Source: Bacteroidales bacterium
Lineage (GTDB): Bacteria > Bacteroidota > Bacteroidia > Bacteroidales > JAADJA01
Direction of reading: 5' to 3'
Assembly: GCA_020438105.1 (NCBI GenBank)
Contig: JAGQVE010000001.1
Coordinates: forward strand, 1-64,000
Length of the DNA stretch: 64,000 nt
Shown: in pieces, positions 26,511 to 35,308 of the stretch
Position numbering within the stretch: position 1 is the first letter of the stretch
Layout: each line of letters begins with the position of its first letter
The notes under the pieces: generated by a model
Told to the model about the DNA's origin: nothing
The model's input: only the letters and a program-made list of their open reading frames with translations
Database searches by the model: none
Translations under genes and position numbers: made by a program

Positions 26511-26657
26511 GATAACATCGATCCCGGCAGGCTCGCCCAAACCCTGCTCGACGAGCATAACATCTGGCTGCGGGTAAACGATAGCGGAAAAGCAATCCCC
26601 TTTAAGATTAATGCCAGTATACTGCGCATGCCAATGGAAAAACTTCTTGGTGCCTAG
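26511..26657 (+). pseudogene. Orphan C-terminal gene remnant
   Basis: A 48-codon open stretch ending in TAG at 26655-26657 reads like a real protein tail (DPGRLAQTLLDEHNIWL, then FKINASILRMPMEKLLGA). It has no start and a stop immediately upstream. The style recalls C-terminal ends of class V aminotransferases, but I cannot identify it. GC content is higher than the island to its right. It is probably the remnant of a gene removed when the accessory segment formed. The 26287-26757 gap holds only this and the palindromes. Confidence 0.35.
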
Positions 26658-26757
26658 GAGGAGGGGATCAAAAACCAATAAAGACAGATGAGAGAATTCC
26701 ACTATGAAGTATTGTTCCAATCAATAAAAAATATTAAATAATATCCGGCTATTTAAC

Positions 26758-27528
26758 TTATTGGTGAAAATTGAAATTATCTCGATGCCAACTTAAAAAT
26801 TCTTTTCCTGGAAAAGCTTTGGTTGGCATATTCAATTTTAAGTTTTGAAACTTTTGGAACCATTCAAAAAAATAAGACATTTCTTTTGATTTCGCTATAT
26901 TAGGATTAATTAATAACCGATAATCATGTGTAAAGGAAATAATGCCCTTGTCAAAAGCAGTATCAAAATGGGCACTTAAACAAATTCCATTTGAGGGATT
27001 TAACCTATTTTCAATGTTTATACTCCAAGGAACAATATGACTAGCAAATAACATTTGAGGGATATTAATTCCAGTTAATGCACACTTTCCTTCGTAATTC
27101 GCAAGTAACATTGATCTGAAAAACCGTTGATTAACCCTTGTTTTAATATACCTTATCTTTTCCTCTCCTTTTATACAATTTAATTCGGGCAATTCTTCTT
27201 TAAATTTTTCATCGATCGTCAGCCCTTCAAATTCGGCAAGGGCTTTTTCACTTTCAAATGCTAAGTTTTCTCTATCAAAGTAAAAACGGTCAAAAATTTC
27301 AGCATCCTTTTTGGAAGCGTTTTTCAAACCTCGAATACCACGCTCCTTTAGTTCAGGATCAAAGCTTGCAAAATTGGAAAGCTTCAAAGCTAACGCATCA
27401 GCAGTTCTATTAATTAAATTACTTAATTCAATAATTTTTGAATTTCGATGATGAATTGTTCCAAAGGGGATTTTACAATAGAGATTAAAAGCAACTATTA
27501 ATTCTTCTTCCGTCCAATTTCTACGCAT
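26758..27528 (-). CDS. HNH endonuclease, restriction-like
   Basis: 256 residues. Residues 1-60 (RNWTEEELIVAFNLYCKIPFG, then LINRTADALALKLSNFASFDP) form a helical domain often found in front of HNH nucleases. Residues about 145-200 are the nuclease: CALTGINIPQMLFASHIVPWS with the catalytic His, then NRLNPSNGICLSAHFDTAFDKGII with the Asn and second His. This matches the HNH_2-type fold of restriction-like endonucleases. It is the third gene of a leftward operon, 24 bases after the methyltransferase-HIT gene. Context suggests cleavage of foreign or modified DNA. AT-rich composition differs from the chromosome on the left. Confidence 0.85.
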   Translation of the reverse strand: MRRNWTEEELIVAFNLYCKIPFGTIHHRNSKIIELSNLINRTADALALKLSNFASFDPELKERGIRGLKNASKKDAEIFDRFYFDRENLAFESEKALAEFEGLTIDEKFKEELPELNCIKGEEKIRYIKTRVNQRFFRSMLLANYEGKCALTGINIPQMLFASHIVPWSINIENRLNPSNGICLSAHFDTAFDKGIISFTHDYRLLINPNIAKSKEMSYFFEWFQKFQNLKLNMPTKAFPGKEFLSWHRDNFNFHQ

Positions 27529-27552
27529 AGTAATTATGTATTAATATTGAAA

Positions 27553-28419
27553 TCAATATTTGTAATTCTGTTTACTAGGTATGACCCCTCTTACCCCTCC
27601 AGTTGGATCTTCACAATCATTAATATAACGAGGAATTAAATGAATATGAACATGCGGGATTGTTTGTCCAGCCGATCCATTGATATTGACTCCCACATTA
27701 AAACCATCGGGGTGAAATTGGTCTTCAATAATCTTTTTTACCTCATTTACCATAAACCAACAAGCTTGTTGCTCCTTTAAATTGAGGTCGAAATAAGAGG
27801 CACAGTGTCTTTTTGGAATTATTAAGGCATGGCCTTTATTCACTGGGAATTTATCATAAATAGCAAAGGTTATTGCTGTTTCGGCAATTAACTCTTGATT
27901 TGGTTCAGGATTACAAAATGGGCAGTTTGAATTTTTGGGAGATGTTTGTTGGTTGAAGTGTTGATATTCGTAAATTTCACAGTTATCATTTAAAAACACC
28001 GACTTATAGGGAAGTTTAACATTGCACTGATAAGTTGGCTTTTTATGAATTTTGTGCGTTCGATATCCCTCGTAACGTATGTCGCGCCGGACAGCAAAAT
28101 AAGCTGAACCACTAGGTTTCAACAAGCGTGATATTTCAATCAGAACTTTTGTCTGTTCCTCTGGAAGTAGCACATTTAGAACGTAAAAACATAAAATTGT
28201 ATCAAATTTCTTTTTCGGGTACTCTGGAAAATAATGTTTGTCATATCCGTCAACCTTGAATCCCTTTTCAATTAACAGCTCAACATCACTTCCTAAACCA
28301 CAGCCAAAATCCAACACTTCTCCTTTGATTAAACTTTTGTCTTTGATAATACGGGCTGGGAATGAAAGTCGGTCTCGTTCCTTGGCTGTTAAATGGCTAT
28401 ATTGATTGGCTTGGGTCAT
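27553..28419 (-). CDS. Class I methyltransferase fused to a HIT hydrolase domain
   Basis: 288 residues. Residues about 15-130 are an S-adenosylmethionine-dependent methyltransferase: motif I GEVLDFGCGLGSD (33-45), YDKHYF after strand 2, and FDTILCFYVLNVL. It lacks the (D/N)PPY motif of amino-DNA methylases, so the target is open. Residues 166-290 are a HIT domain with CPFC (166-169), KGHALIIPKRHCASYFDL and the triad HVHIH (256-260) that hydrolyses or transfers nucleotidyl groups. The tail DPTGGVRGVIP is one that I associate with HIT domains near helicases. The start overlaps the upstream HNH gene by four bases, so the pair is coupled. The fusion suggests chemistry on a nucleotide or nucleotidylated substrate inside a defence operon. 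Confidence 0.85.
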   Translation of the reverse strand: MTQANQYSHLTAKERDRLSFPARIIKDKSLIKGEVLDFGCGLGSDVELLIEKGFKVDGYDKHYFPEYPKKKFDTILCFYVLNVLLPEEQTKVLIEISRLLKPSGSAYFAVRRDIRYEGYRTHKIHKKPTYQCNVKLPYKSVFLNDNCEIYEYQHFNQQTSPKNSNCPFCNPEPNQELIAETAITFAIYDKFPVNKGHALIIPKRHCASYFDLNLKEQQACWFMVNEVKKIIEDQFHPDGFNVGVNINGSAGQTIPHVHIHLIPRYINDCEDPTGGVRGVIPSKQNYKY

Positions 28420-29450
28420 GACAAAAATTCAAATCCATTATTGGCGGCTATTGAAATTAAAGGCTCAATGCGCTCTCTAAATTTCTTTTTAGTAATGCTT
28501 TCAATGTTAGGGAAAATGGAGAGATAATTTTCTAAAAATTTATTCTTAGGATTCCGTTTACTAACAATATCAATAGCTTCCATCTGAAGGTTGTAGAATG
28601 ACGTAAAATATTTATCAAGAGATGGTAATTTATTGCTTTTAGTGCTGTTAAAGGAAGGATCGGCAGGGATCAGATTCCAGATTAGATCGTGTGAAACAAA
28701 TTGATAGGGAACAAAATGTTCAACTGCATAATTTTCAATAGAAAGTTCTTTATTCGTATATATACAATTCACTGTTCCTAATTCTTTTAGCACAATGTCC
28801 CAGAACTTCTTCCTTTGTTCAGTCAGACTGGCTCTTTTTGCTGGTTTGATTAATTTATTCGCTATATCTGGAACACTTGGATTCCTGACTTGTAGAAAAA
28901 GGGTAAGATTCCAGTAACAGAAATCCTTTAAGATTCGGACATTTTTCTGTAAATAATCATGCCAGATAGGATTAATTTCGATGTGATCATTATGCAAAGC
29001 ATACAAGCAATCGTTTTCAAAGGTCTTTGACGTATCGTAGATTTTGTTCTTGTTCTTTTCTCCAGGAAACCATGGACTTAAAAACCAGTGAGGAACGTTG
29101 GTGTTGAAATGTAAAAGTTCATTTTGGGTTTTTGAAATTTTTGAATTCGTTAACTTTTTAAAGACGGTTGATTGATCTTGATCTATTGGGATATTCTCAA
29201 TGTCTTTTAGGTGAGATACCGCTCTCTGAATAAGATCTTGTTTACCAAATGACACATGAAAATAATTTACGGTGTACCATGCATTGGATATCATTCGTGA
29301 AAACAAATTGATTTTTGGAATTTTTATTGAACCTTTTTCAACTTCCTGTAAAATAGAAATGAACCAATAAAACTTATAAGTGGCTGAAGTTTTGTTAAAA
29401 CAGGCAGCCAATCTGTTGACAGGTAAGTTACTGGATTCTGGTATGGGCAT
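28416..29450 (-). CDS. HNH nuclease-domain protein, first gene of the operon
   Basis: 344 residues from ATG 29450 (a TTG one codon earlier is the alternative). Residues 1-200 are helical and of unknown fold (LPVNRLAACFNKTSATYKFYWF near the start). Residues about 228-275 form an HNH module: CIYTNKELSIENYAVEHFVP with Cys and His, then LIWNLIPADPSFNSTKSNKLP with the Asn residues. The spacing fits a treble-clef nuclease with a degenerate zinc knuckle. It is unrelated to the HNH protein two genes downstream. The four-base overlap with the next gene indicates translational coupling. Its promoter lies in the 300-base divergent region shared with the helicase fusion. Confidence 0.75.
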   Translation of the reverse strand: MPIPESSNLPVNRLAACFNKTSATYKFYWFISILQEVEKGSIKIPKINLFSRMISNAWYTVNYFHVSFGKQDLIQRAVSHLKDIENIPIDQDQSTVFKKLTNSKISKTQNELLHFNTNVPHWFLSPWFPGEKNKNKIYDTSKTFENDCLYALHNDHIEINPIWHDYLQKNVRILKDFCYWNLTLFLQVRNPSVPDIANKLIKPAKRASLTEQRKKFWDIVLKELGTVNCIYTNKELSIENYAVEHFVPYQFVSHDLIWNLIPADPSFNSTKSNKLPSLDKYFTSFYNLQMEAIDIVSKRNPKNKFLENYLSIFPNIESITKKKFRERIEPLISIAANNGFEFLS

Positions 29451-29752
29451 CAACTTAGTTCTTTAAAGATGATAAAGGTAATAAAACATATTTATAATTA
29501 GTTACCCTGAATAGTCAAATGTTAGTACCTATTGTTAAATGCAAATTCGAATAAATCAATTTCAGGTACAGAATATAATTTATGCCAACTACGAATCCAT
29601 TATAATTGTTAAATTAGCGCTGGAATAGAGAATTTAAGACCATTGATTTCTTGACATGGCAGAACCTATTGATATGGAATAATTAAGCTGGAACCAATAA
29701 AAGCACTTAATATAATTCCAAATGAATATGAATAACATTATGTTAATTAAAT
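29451..29752. promoter_or_regulatory. Divergent intergenic region of the island
   Basis: About 300 AT-rich bases between the leftward nuclease operon and the rightward helicase fusion. It must hold promoters for both. I see no unambiguous TAnnTTTG box, strong palindrome or RNA gene in it. Confidence 0.4.
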
Positions 29753-32700
29753 ATGAATTCAATTGCATTCATAGATACCGAAATTGAACCTAAAAGCCGA
29801 AAGATTCTTGATATTGGAAGTGTCAAAAATGATGGAAGTTATTTTCATAAAAGTTCGGTTGCTGAGTTCACACAGTTTCTGGATGGCACTAAATATATTT
29901 GCGGACACAACATTTTCAATCATGATATGAAATATATCGGCAAAGTACTGACTGATACGGGTATTGACTCTGTTAATATAATTGACACTTTATTTCTATC
30001 TCCTTTACTTTTTCCGACCAAACCATATCATGCTTTACTAAAAGATGATAAGTTACAATCTGACGACACCAACAATCCTCTAAATGATTCAATAAAAGCA
30101 AAAGATTTATTTTATGATGAAATTACCGCATTTAAAGAAGCTGACGAAAAATTAAAACAAATTTTCTATCTGTTATTGAATAACATAAAAGAGTTCCGTT
30201 CTTTCTTTCTTTTTATTGAATACACAGGTAAGAGGAAAGACATTGAAAACCTAATTCGTGAAAAGTTTGAAAATGAGATTTGTGGGCGTACTGACCTCAC
30301 AAAAATGATATTAGAACACCCAATTGCACTTGCCTACTGCTTATCACTCATCAATTCTTTCATTAGCCACAAAAAAATTCATTCAATAACACCTCCCTGG
30401 GTACTTAAAAATTACCCGGAAGTTGAAAGGATAATGTTTCAACTTAGGAACAAACCATGTATCAAAGGGTGCTCATATTGCAACAACGCTTTGGATATAC
30501 ATAAAGGATTGAAAAGATTGTTTGGCTTTGATTCTTTCAGGACATACGGTGGGGAACCATTGCAAGAGAAGGCAGTTAAGGCAGCAGTTGACAATAAATC
30601 AATTCTTGCAGTCTTTCCAACTGGAGGTGGAAAGTCAATCACTTTTCAAGTTCCTGCTTTGATGAGTGGCGAAACTGCCAAAGGATTAACAATTGTAATT
30701 TCACCTTTGCAATCTTTGATGAAGGACCAAGTTGACAATCTCGAAAAAATTGGAATCACTGAAGCAGTAACTATAAACGGCTTGCTTGACCCAATCGAAA
30801 GAGCCAAGTCATTTGAACGTGTTGAAGATGGCTCGGCATCAATTCTATATATTTCACCTGAATCTTTGCGTTCACGGACTATTGAACGTTTGATTTTAGG
30901 AAGAAAAATAGTTCGTTTTGTTATCGATGAAGCACACTGTTTTTCATCATGGGGTCAGGATTTCAGGGTTGACTATTTATACATTGGTGATTTTATAAAA
31001 TCAATTCAAGAGAAGAAAAATCTTGAAGATGAAATCCCTGTTTCTTGTTTCACTGCAACGGCAAAACAAAAAGTGATTGAAGATATCCGCGACTATTTCA
31101 AAGAAAAACTTTCTCTTGACCTTGAACTTTTTACATCAAAAACATCAAGAACGAATCTTCAATATAAAGTTTTTGAGAAGGGAAACGAGGAAGAAAAATA
31201 TCAAACCGTAAGGGATTTGATTGAGGAAAAAAATTGCCCTACTATCATTTATGTTTCAAGAACAAGAAAAGCATATTTATTGGCCGAAAGATTGACCAAA
31301 GATGGTTTTAATGCAAAACCCTATCACGGCAAAATGGATATCAAGGAAAAAACTGCAAACCAAAATGCTTTTATTGCTGGTGAAATCCCAATCATGGTTG
31401 CAACTTCGGCTTTCGGAATGGGCGTTGACAAAAAGGACGTCGGCATGGTTATTCATTACGAAATTTCAGATTCACTTGAAAACTACATTCAGGAAGCTGG
31501 ACGTGCTGGACGGGATGAGAAAATTGTTGCAGATTGTTTTGTATTGTTCAATGAAGAAGACCTTGGAAAACATTTTATTTTATTAAACCAAACCAAACTA
31601 TCTATTAAGGAAATTCAACAGGTTTGGAAAGCAATAAAAGAGATAACAAAATTCCGTTCAACAGTTTCAAACTCTGCATTGGAGATTGCAAGGAAAGCTG
31701 GTTGGGATGATAATGTGGTTGAGATAGAAACAAGGGTTACTACAGCCATTGCGGCACTGGAAAATGCCGGATACCTGAAAAGAGGACAAAATATGCCAAG
31801 GGTATTTGCGAATAGTATTCTTTCAAAAAATGCACAAGAGGCAATTGACAAAATCAATGCTTCTGAACGATTTGAAGAGAAGCAAAAAATTAACGGAGTA
31901 CGGATTATTAAAAAACTTTTTTCAAGCAAGAGCAGGAAACAATCAACTGATGAAGTAGCAGAATCAAGAATAGATTATATCAGCGACCATTTGGGAATTA
32001 TAAAAGAGGAAGTGATAAACATTGTGAACCTTCTTCGTGAGGAAAAAATATTGGCCGATGCAAAAGATTTAACAGCATTCATCAAGAAAGGAGAAAATAA
32101 AAACCGTTCTCTCAACATTGTTGAATCATTCAGTAGGATTGAAAAATTTTTACTTCCATTATTTGAAGAACAGGAAAAGACATTTCACATCAAGGAACTG
32201 AACGAAGAAGCCGAACAGAAAGGTTGTGAAGACATCAACACCAATAAGATTAAAACTATCATAAACTATTGGGCAATAAAAAATTGGATTAAGCGGCAAA
32301 ATCTAGAATATTCTAACAACCATTTTGTTGTGCTTAGCCTCCATCCAAAAGAGTTGCTAAAAGAGAGATTAGAGAAGCGGTATGAGTTGGCGAAGTTCAT
32401 AGTAGAATTACTTTATGATAAAAGCAATTTGTGTGTTTCAGGAAATGACGCAGAAAAAGAAGAAGTTTTAGTTGAATTTTCTGTTCATGAACTAAAAGAA
32501 GCATTTGAAAATTCAATAGCCAGTTTTGGGAAAAAAGTTTCAATCGAAGATGTTGAGGATACCCTGTTCTATTTGTCACGAATTGAGGCAATTAAAATTG
32601 AAGGAGGTTTTCTTGTAGTATATAATCGACTAACAATTGAACGTTTGGAGCAGGATAATAAGAAGCGTTACAAAGTTGAAGATTATCAGAAATTAAATCA

Positions 32701-34570
32701 GTTTTACGAAAATAAAGTTCAACAAATTCATATTGTTGGCGAGTATGCCAAGAAAATGATAAGTGATTACAGAGATGCTTTACAATTTGTTGAAGACTAT
32801 TTCCAATTGAATTATAGTTCTTTTCTCAACAAATATTTCAAAGGTAGCCGACAAAATGAGATTAAACGAAACTTAACTCCTGCTAAGTTCAGGCAGTTAT
32901 TCGGTGAGCTTTCACCAACGCAGTTGAAAATCATTACCGACAATGAAACAAAATATATAGTTGTTGCAGCTGGTCCCGGAAGCGGAAAAACCCGAGTGCT
33001 AGTTCACAAACTTGCTTCGTTGCTTTTAATGGAAGATGTAAAGCATGAGCAGTTGCTCATGGTTACTTTTTCAAGAGCAGCAGCAACAGAATTTAAAAAA
33101 CGTTTACTCAAACTTATTGGCAATGCTGCTAACTACATTGAAATTAAAACTTTTCACTCTTACTGCTTCGACTTATTAGGAAAGGTTGGAAGTTTGGAGA
33201 AGTCGGATGTGATTTTAAAAAAGACGATTGAAAAAATCAGGAACAAAGAAGTTGAAGTTAGCCGAATCACAAAAACAGTTTTGGTAATTGACGAAGCACA
33301 GGATATGGACGAAGATGAGTTCAACCTGATTAATACGTTATTGGAGCAAAACGAAGATATCAGGGTGATTGCGGTTGGGGATGATGACCAAAATATTTAT
33401 AGGTTCCGTGGAGCAAGCTCAAAGTATCTTGAGCAATTTATTCAGGTAAATAAAGCCGTTAAAAATGAGCTGATAGAGAATTACAGAAGCAAAAGTAACC
33501 TTGTTCATTTTACAAATCAGTTTGTAAAGCGAATTCAACACCGTTTAAAAGACACACCAATAATTCCAAAGCAAACCGACAATGGAAAAATAAAATTGGT
33601 TCAGTATCACAGTGCGAATCTCATTATTCCGCTTGTACAGGATATACTCAAGACTGGACTTACAGGAACTACATGTGTGTTGACAAAAACAAATGAAGAA
33701 GCTTTACAAATCACCGGACTTCTTTTGAAAAATGGGATGCAGGCAAAACTGATTCAAACAAATGACGGTTTCAGTTTGTATAATCTTGCAGAAGTCAGGT
33801 TCTTTTTGAGTAAATTGAATTTTGCTGATGATGTTTTCGTAATCAGCGATGATGTTTGGGATTACGCAAAAAGGGAGTTAATTAATACGTTTCGCAAAAG
33901 CAATAAATTAGACGTTAGTATCAACATAATTAAGGATTTTGAAGCGACAAATCCAAAGAAGAAATACAAATCCGATTTAGAAGTTTTTATTCGAGAATCC
34001 AAATTGGAGGATTTCTTCAATGACAACGGAGAAACAATTTTTGTCTCAACCATTCACAAAGCCAAGGGAAAAGAATTTGATAATGTTTTTCTAATGCTTG
34101 AAAACTTCATCCCAACAACAGACGAAGCCAGGAGGCAATTATATGTTGCTATGACAAGGGCAAAACAAAATTTAACTATTCACTTAAATTCAAATTTTTT
34201 AGACAACATAAAAGCTGAAAATTCAGAACGAGTTGTTGAGTGGGGAACAAATATGCCTTCTACCGAAATCGTGATGCAATTATCCCACGAAGATGTTAAT
34301 CTTGGATATTTTGAATTTGTTCAACATCGTTTTAGAAATATTTTTAGTGGTGATTCACTTACCATTAAAGAATTAGGATGTGCAAATTCAAATGGTGATT
34401 TAGTGCTAAAGTTTTCAAAGAAATTCCTTGAAACCATGGAAAGAATAGAAAGGAATGGATACGAATTGAAAAGTGTAAATGTGAACTTCGTTGTTTACTG
34501 GCAGAATGAAGAAACTAAAAATGAAGTGAAAATAATTTTACCCGAGTTATACTTCGAGAAGAACATATGA
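29753..34570 (+). CDS. DnaQ-like exonuclease / RecQ helicase / UvrD-type helicase fusion
   Basis: 1605 residues. Residues 1-125 resemble a DEDD 3'-5' exonuclease: FIDTEI (Asp8, Glu10), CGHNIFNHD (50-58) and NDSIKAKD. A CX3CX2C cluster lies at 236-243 (CIKGCSYC). Residues 270-620 are a RecQ helicase: PTGGGKS 289-295, VIDEAHCFSSWGQDFR around 392 with the RecQ aromatic loop, FTATA, and QEAGRAGRD 580-588. The usual RecQ zinc cysteines after the core are missing; winged-helix-like segments follow. Residues 1050-1480 are a UvrD/Rep SF1A helicase: GPGSGKT 1074-1080, VTFSRAAATEF, DEAQD 1180-1184, GDDDQNIYRFRGA, STIHKAKGKEFD and YVAMTRAK. Thus a nuclease and two 3'-5' motors are in one chain. It is divergent from the HNH/methyltransferase-HIT operon, which suggests DNA processing in a defence or repair system. 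Confidence 0.9.
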   Translation: MNSIAFIDTEIEPKSRKILDIGSVKNDGSYFHKSSVAEFTQFLDGTKYICGHNIFNHDMKYIGKVLTDTGIDSVNIIDTLFLSPLLFPTKPYHALLKDDKLQSDDTNNPLNDSIKAKDLFYDEITAFKEADEKLKQIFYLLLNNIKEFRSFFLFIEYTGKRKDIENLIREKFENEICGRTDLTKMILEHPIALAYCLSLINSFISHKKIHSITPPWVLKNYPEVERIMFQLRNKPCIKGCSYCNNALDIHKGLKRLFGFDSFRTYGGEPLQEKAVKAAVDNKSILAVFPTGGGKSITFQVPALMSGETAKGLTIVISPLQSLMKDQVDNLEKIGITEAVTINGLLDPIERAKSFERVEDGSASILYISPESLRSRTIERLILGRKIVRFVIDEAHCFSSWGQDFRVDYLYIGDFIKSIQEKKNLEDEIPVSCFTATAKQKVIEDIRDYFKEKLSLDLELFTSKTSRTNLQYKVFEKGNEEEKYQTVRDLIEEKNCPTIIYVSRTRKAYLLAERLTKDGFNAKPYHGKMDIKEKTANQNAFIAGEIPIMVATSAFGMGVDKKDVGMVIHYEISDSLENYIQEAGRAGRDEKIVADCFVLFNEEDLGKHFILLNQTKLSIKEIQQVWKAIKEITKFRSTVSNSALEIARKAGWDDNVVEIETRVTTAIAALENAGYLKRGQNMPRVFANSILSKNAQEAIDKINASERFEEKQKINGVRIIKKLFSSKSRKQSTDEVAESRIDYISDHLGIIKEEVINIVNLLREEKILADAKDLTAFIKKGENKNRSLNIVESFSRIEKFLLPLFEEQEKTFHIKELNEEAEQKGCEDINTNKIKTIINYWAIKNWIKRQNLEYSNNHFVVLSLHPKELLKERLEKRYELAKFIVELLYDKSNLCVSGNDAEKEEVLVEFSVHELKEAFENSIASFGKKVSIEDVEDTLFYLSRIEAIKIEGGFLVVYNRLTIERLEQDNKKRYKVEDYQKLNQFYENKVQQIHIVGEYAKKMISDYRDALQFVEDYFQLNYSSFLNKYFKGSRQNEIKRNLTPAKFRQLFGELSPTQLKIITDNETKYIVVAAGPGSGKTRVLVHKLASLLLMEDVKHEQLLMVTFSRAAATEFKKRLLKLIGNAANYIEIKTFHSYCFDLLGKVGSLEKSDVILKKTIEKIRNKEVEVSRITKTVLVIDEAQDMDEDEFNLINTLLEQNEDIRVIAVGDDDQNIYRFRGASSKYLEQFIQVNKAVKNELIENYRSKSNLVHFTNQFVKRIQHRLKDTPIIPKQTDNGKIKLVQYHSANLIIPLVQDILKTGLTGTTCVLTKTNEEALQITGLLLKNGMQAKLIQTNDGFSLYNLAEVRFFLSKLNFADDVFVISDDVWDYAKRELINTFRKSNKLDVSINIIKDFEATNPKKKYKSDLEVFIRESKLEDFFNDNGETIFVSTIHKAKGKEFDNVFLMLENFIPTTDEARRQLYVAMTRAKQNLTIHLNSNFLDNIKAENSERVVEWGTNMPSTEIVMQLSHEDVNLGYFEFVQHRFRNIFSGDSLTIKELGCANSNGDLVLKFSKKFLETMERIERNGYELKSVNVNFVVYWQNEETKNEVKIILPELYFEKNI

Positions 34571-34628
34571 TAAAAATCAATAATGAGTATAAAAACACGT
34601 CCTTCCAATAACTTACACCACAATCCCC

Positions 34629-34828
34629 AAACCTTTCCCCCGCCCCATTTGTTCTACTCATAACCCAAAGGCAAAACAACAAACCATATGAGCAAGATCA
34701 TTTTCGACAGCGCTATTTCACTGGATGGATATTTCGCGGGGGAGAACCGGAGTCCGCAAAACCCCATGGGTGGCGTTTCGGGTAAATTACACCAGTGGAT
34801 GTTTGTACAAAAGGCATTCTGGAAACAC
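34629..34828 (+). repeat. Full copy of the DHFR-leader/5' repeat
   Basis: From the leader ACCTTTCCCCC (about 34631) through the AACCCAAAGGCAAAACAACA segment to about codon 45 of the reductase gene, this stretch is repeated at 40264-40459, and in shorter form at 38090-38160 and 39664-39708. Identity to the 40 kb copy is high, with scattered substitutions. Confidence 0.85.
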
Positions 34829-35308
34829 ATTAAAATGGAAGGCGGCAAAGCGTACGGCCCCGACAGTAAGTTAATTGATGATGTGTTTGCGCGCACCGGC
34901 TCCTACATCATGGGCAAACGGATGTTTGAAGAGGGCGAAGTGGCCTGGGCCGAAGACCTGTTTGAAGCCGATGTGTATGTGCTGACCCATGAAAAGCGGG
35001 AACCCTGGGTTCAAAAGGGAAGCACCACCTTTTATTTCGTCAACGACGGCATTGAAAGTGCGCTGGAGCAGGCGAAATGGTCGGCCAAAGGAAAAGACAT
35101 CCGGATACAGGGCGGCGCTGATACCATTCAGCAATACCTCCGTGCAGGATTGATCGATGAATTTTTTATTCACATCGCACCCGTTTTCCTCGGCAGCGGC
35201 ATCCGCCTGTTCGAGGGGATCGACAAGAACCTTTACAACATTGAAATTATGGAGGTGATCCCTTCTGCGCTCACCACTCATGTGAGGTATGGGTTGACTA
35301 AAAAATGA
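34688..35308 (+). CDS. Dihydrofolate reductase / RibD C-terminal domain family protein
   Basis: 206 residues. The DHFR-like fold is recognisable from KIIFDSAISLDGYFAG at the start, GSYIMGKRMFEEGE in the middle, and IRIQGGADTIQQYLRAGLIDEFFIHIAPVFLGSGIRLF, the NADPH-binding and strand region shared by YyaP/YwjB-like reductases and RibD. Length fits a one-domain member. The substrate is unknown. Its leader and first 40-odd codons recur as fragments at 38.1, 39.7 and 40.3 kb, while the full gene is only here, so it is the parent or best-preserved copy. GC content is higher than the island to its left, marking the island's right edge. Confidence 0.85.
   Translation: MSKIIFDSAISLDGYFAGENRSPQNPMGGVSGKLHQWMFVQKAFWKHIKMEGGKAYGPDSKLIDDVFARTGSYIMGKRMFEEGEVAWAEDLFEADVYVLTHEKREPWVQKGSTTFYFVNDGIESALEQAKWSAKGKDIRIQGGADTIQQYLRAGLIDEFFIHIAPVFLGSGIRLFEGIDKNLYNIEIMEVIPSALTTHVRYGLTKK

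Noticed and set aside
26758..27528. Homing endonuclease or group I intron nuclease
   Set aside because: It has an N-terminal helical domain and lies inside an operon with a methyltransferase-HIT gene; no intron is visible.
29753..34570. Frameshifted pair of separate recQ and uvrD genes
   Set aside because: One continuous frame of 1605 codons, all motifs intact, no internal stop; a true fusion.
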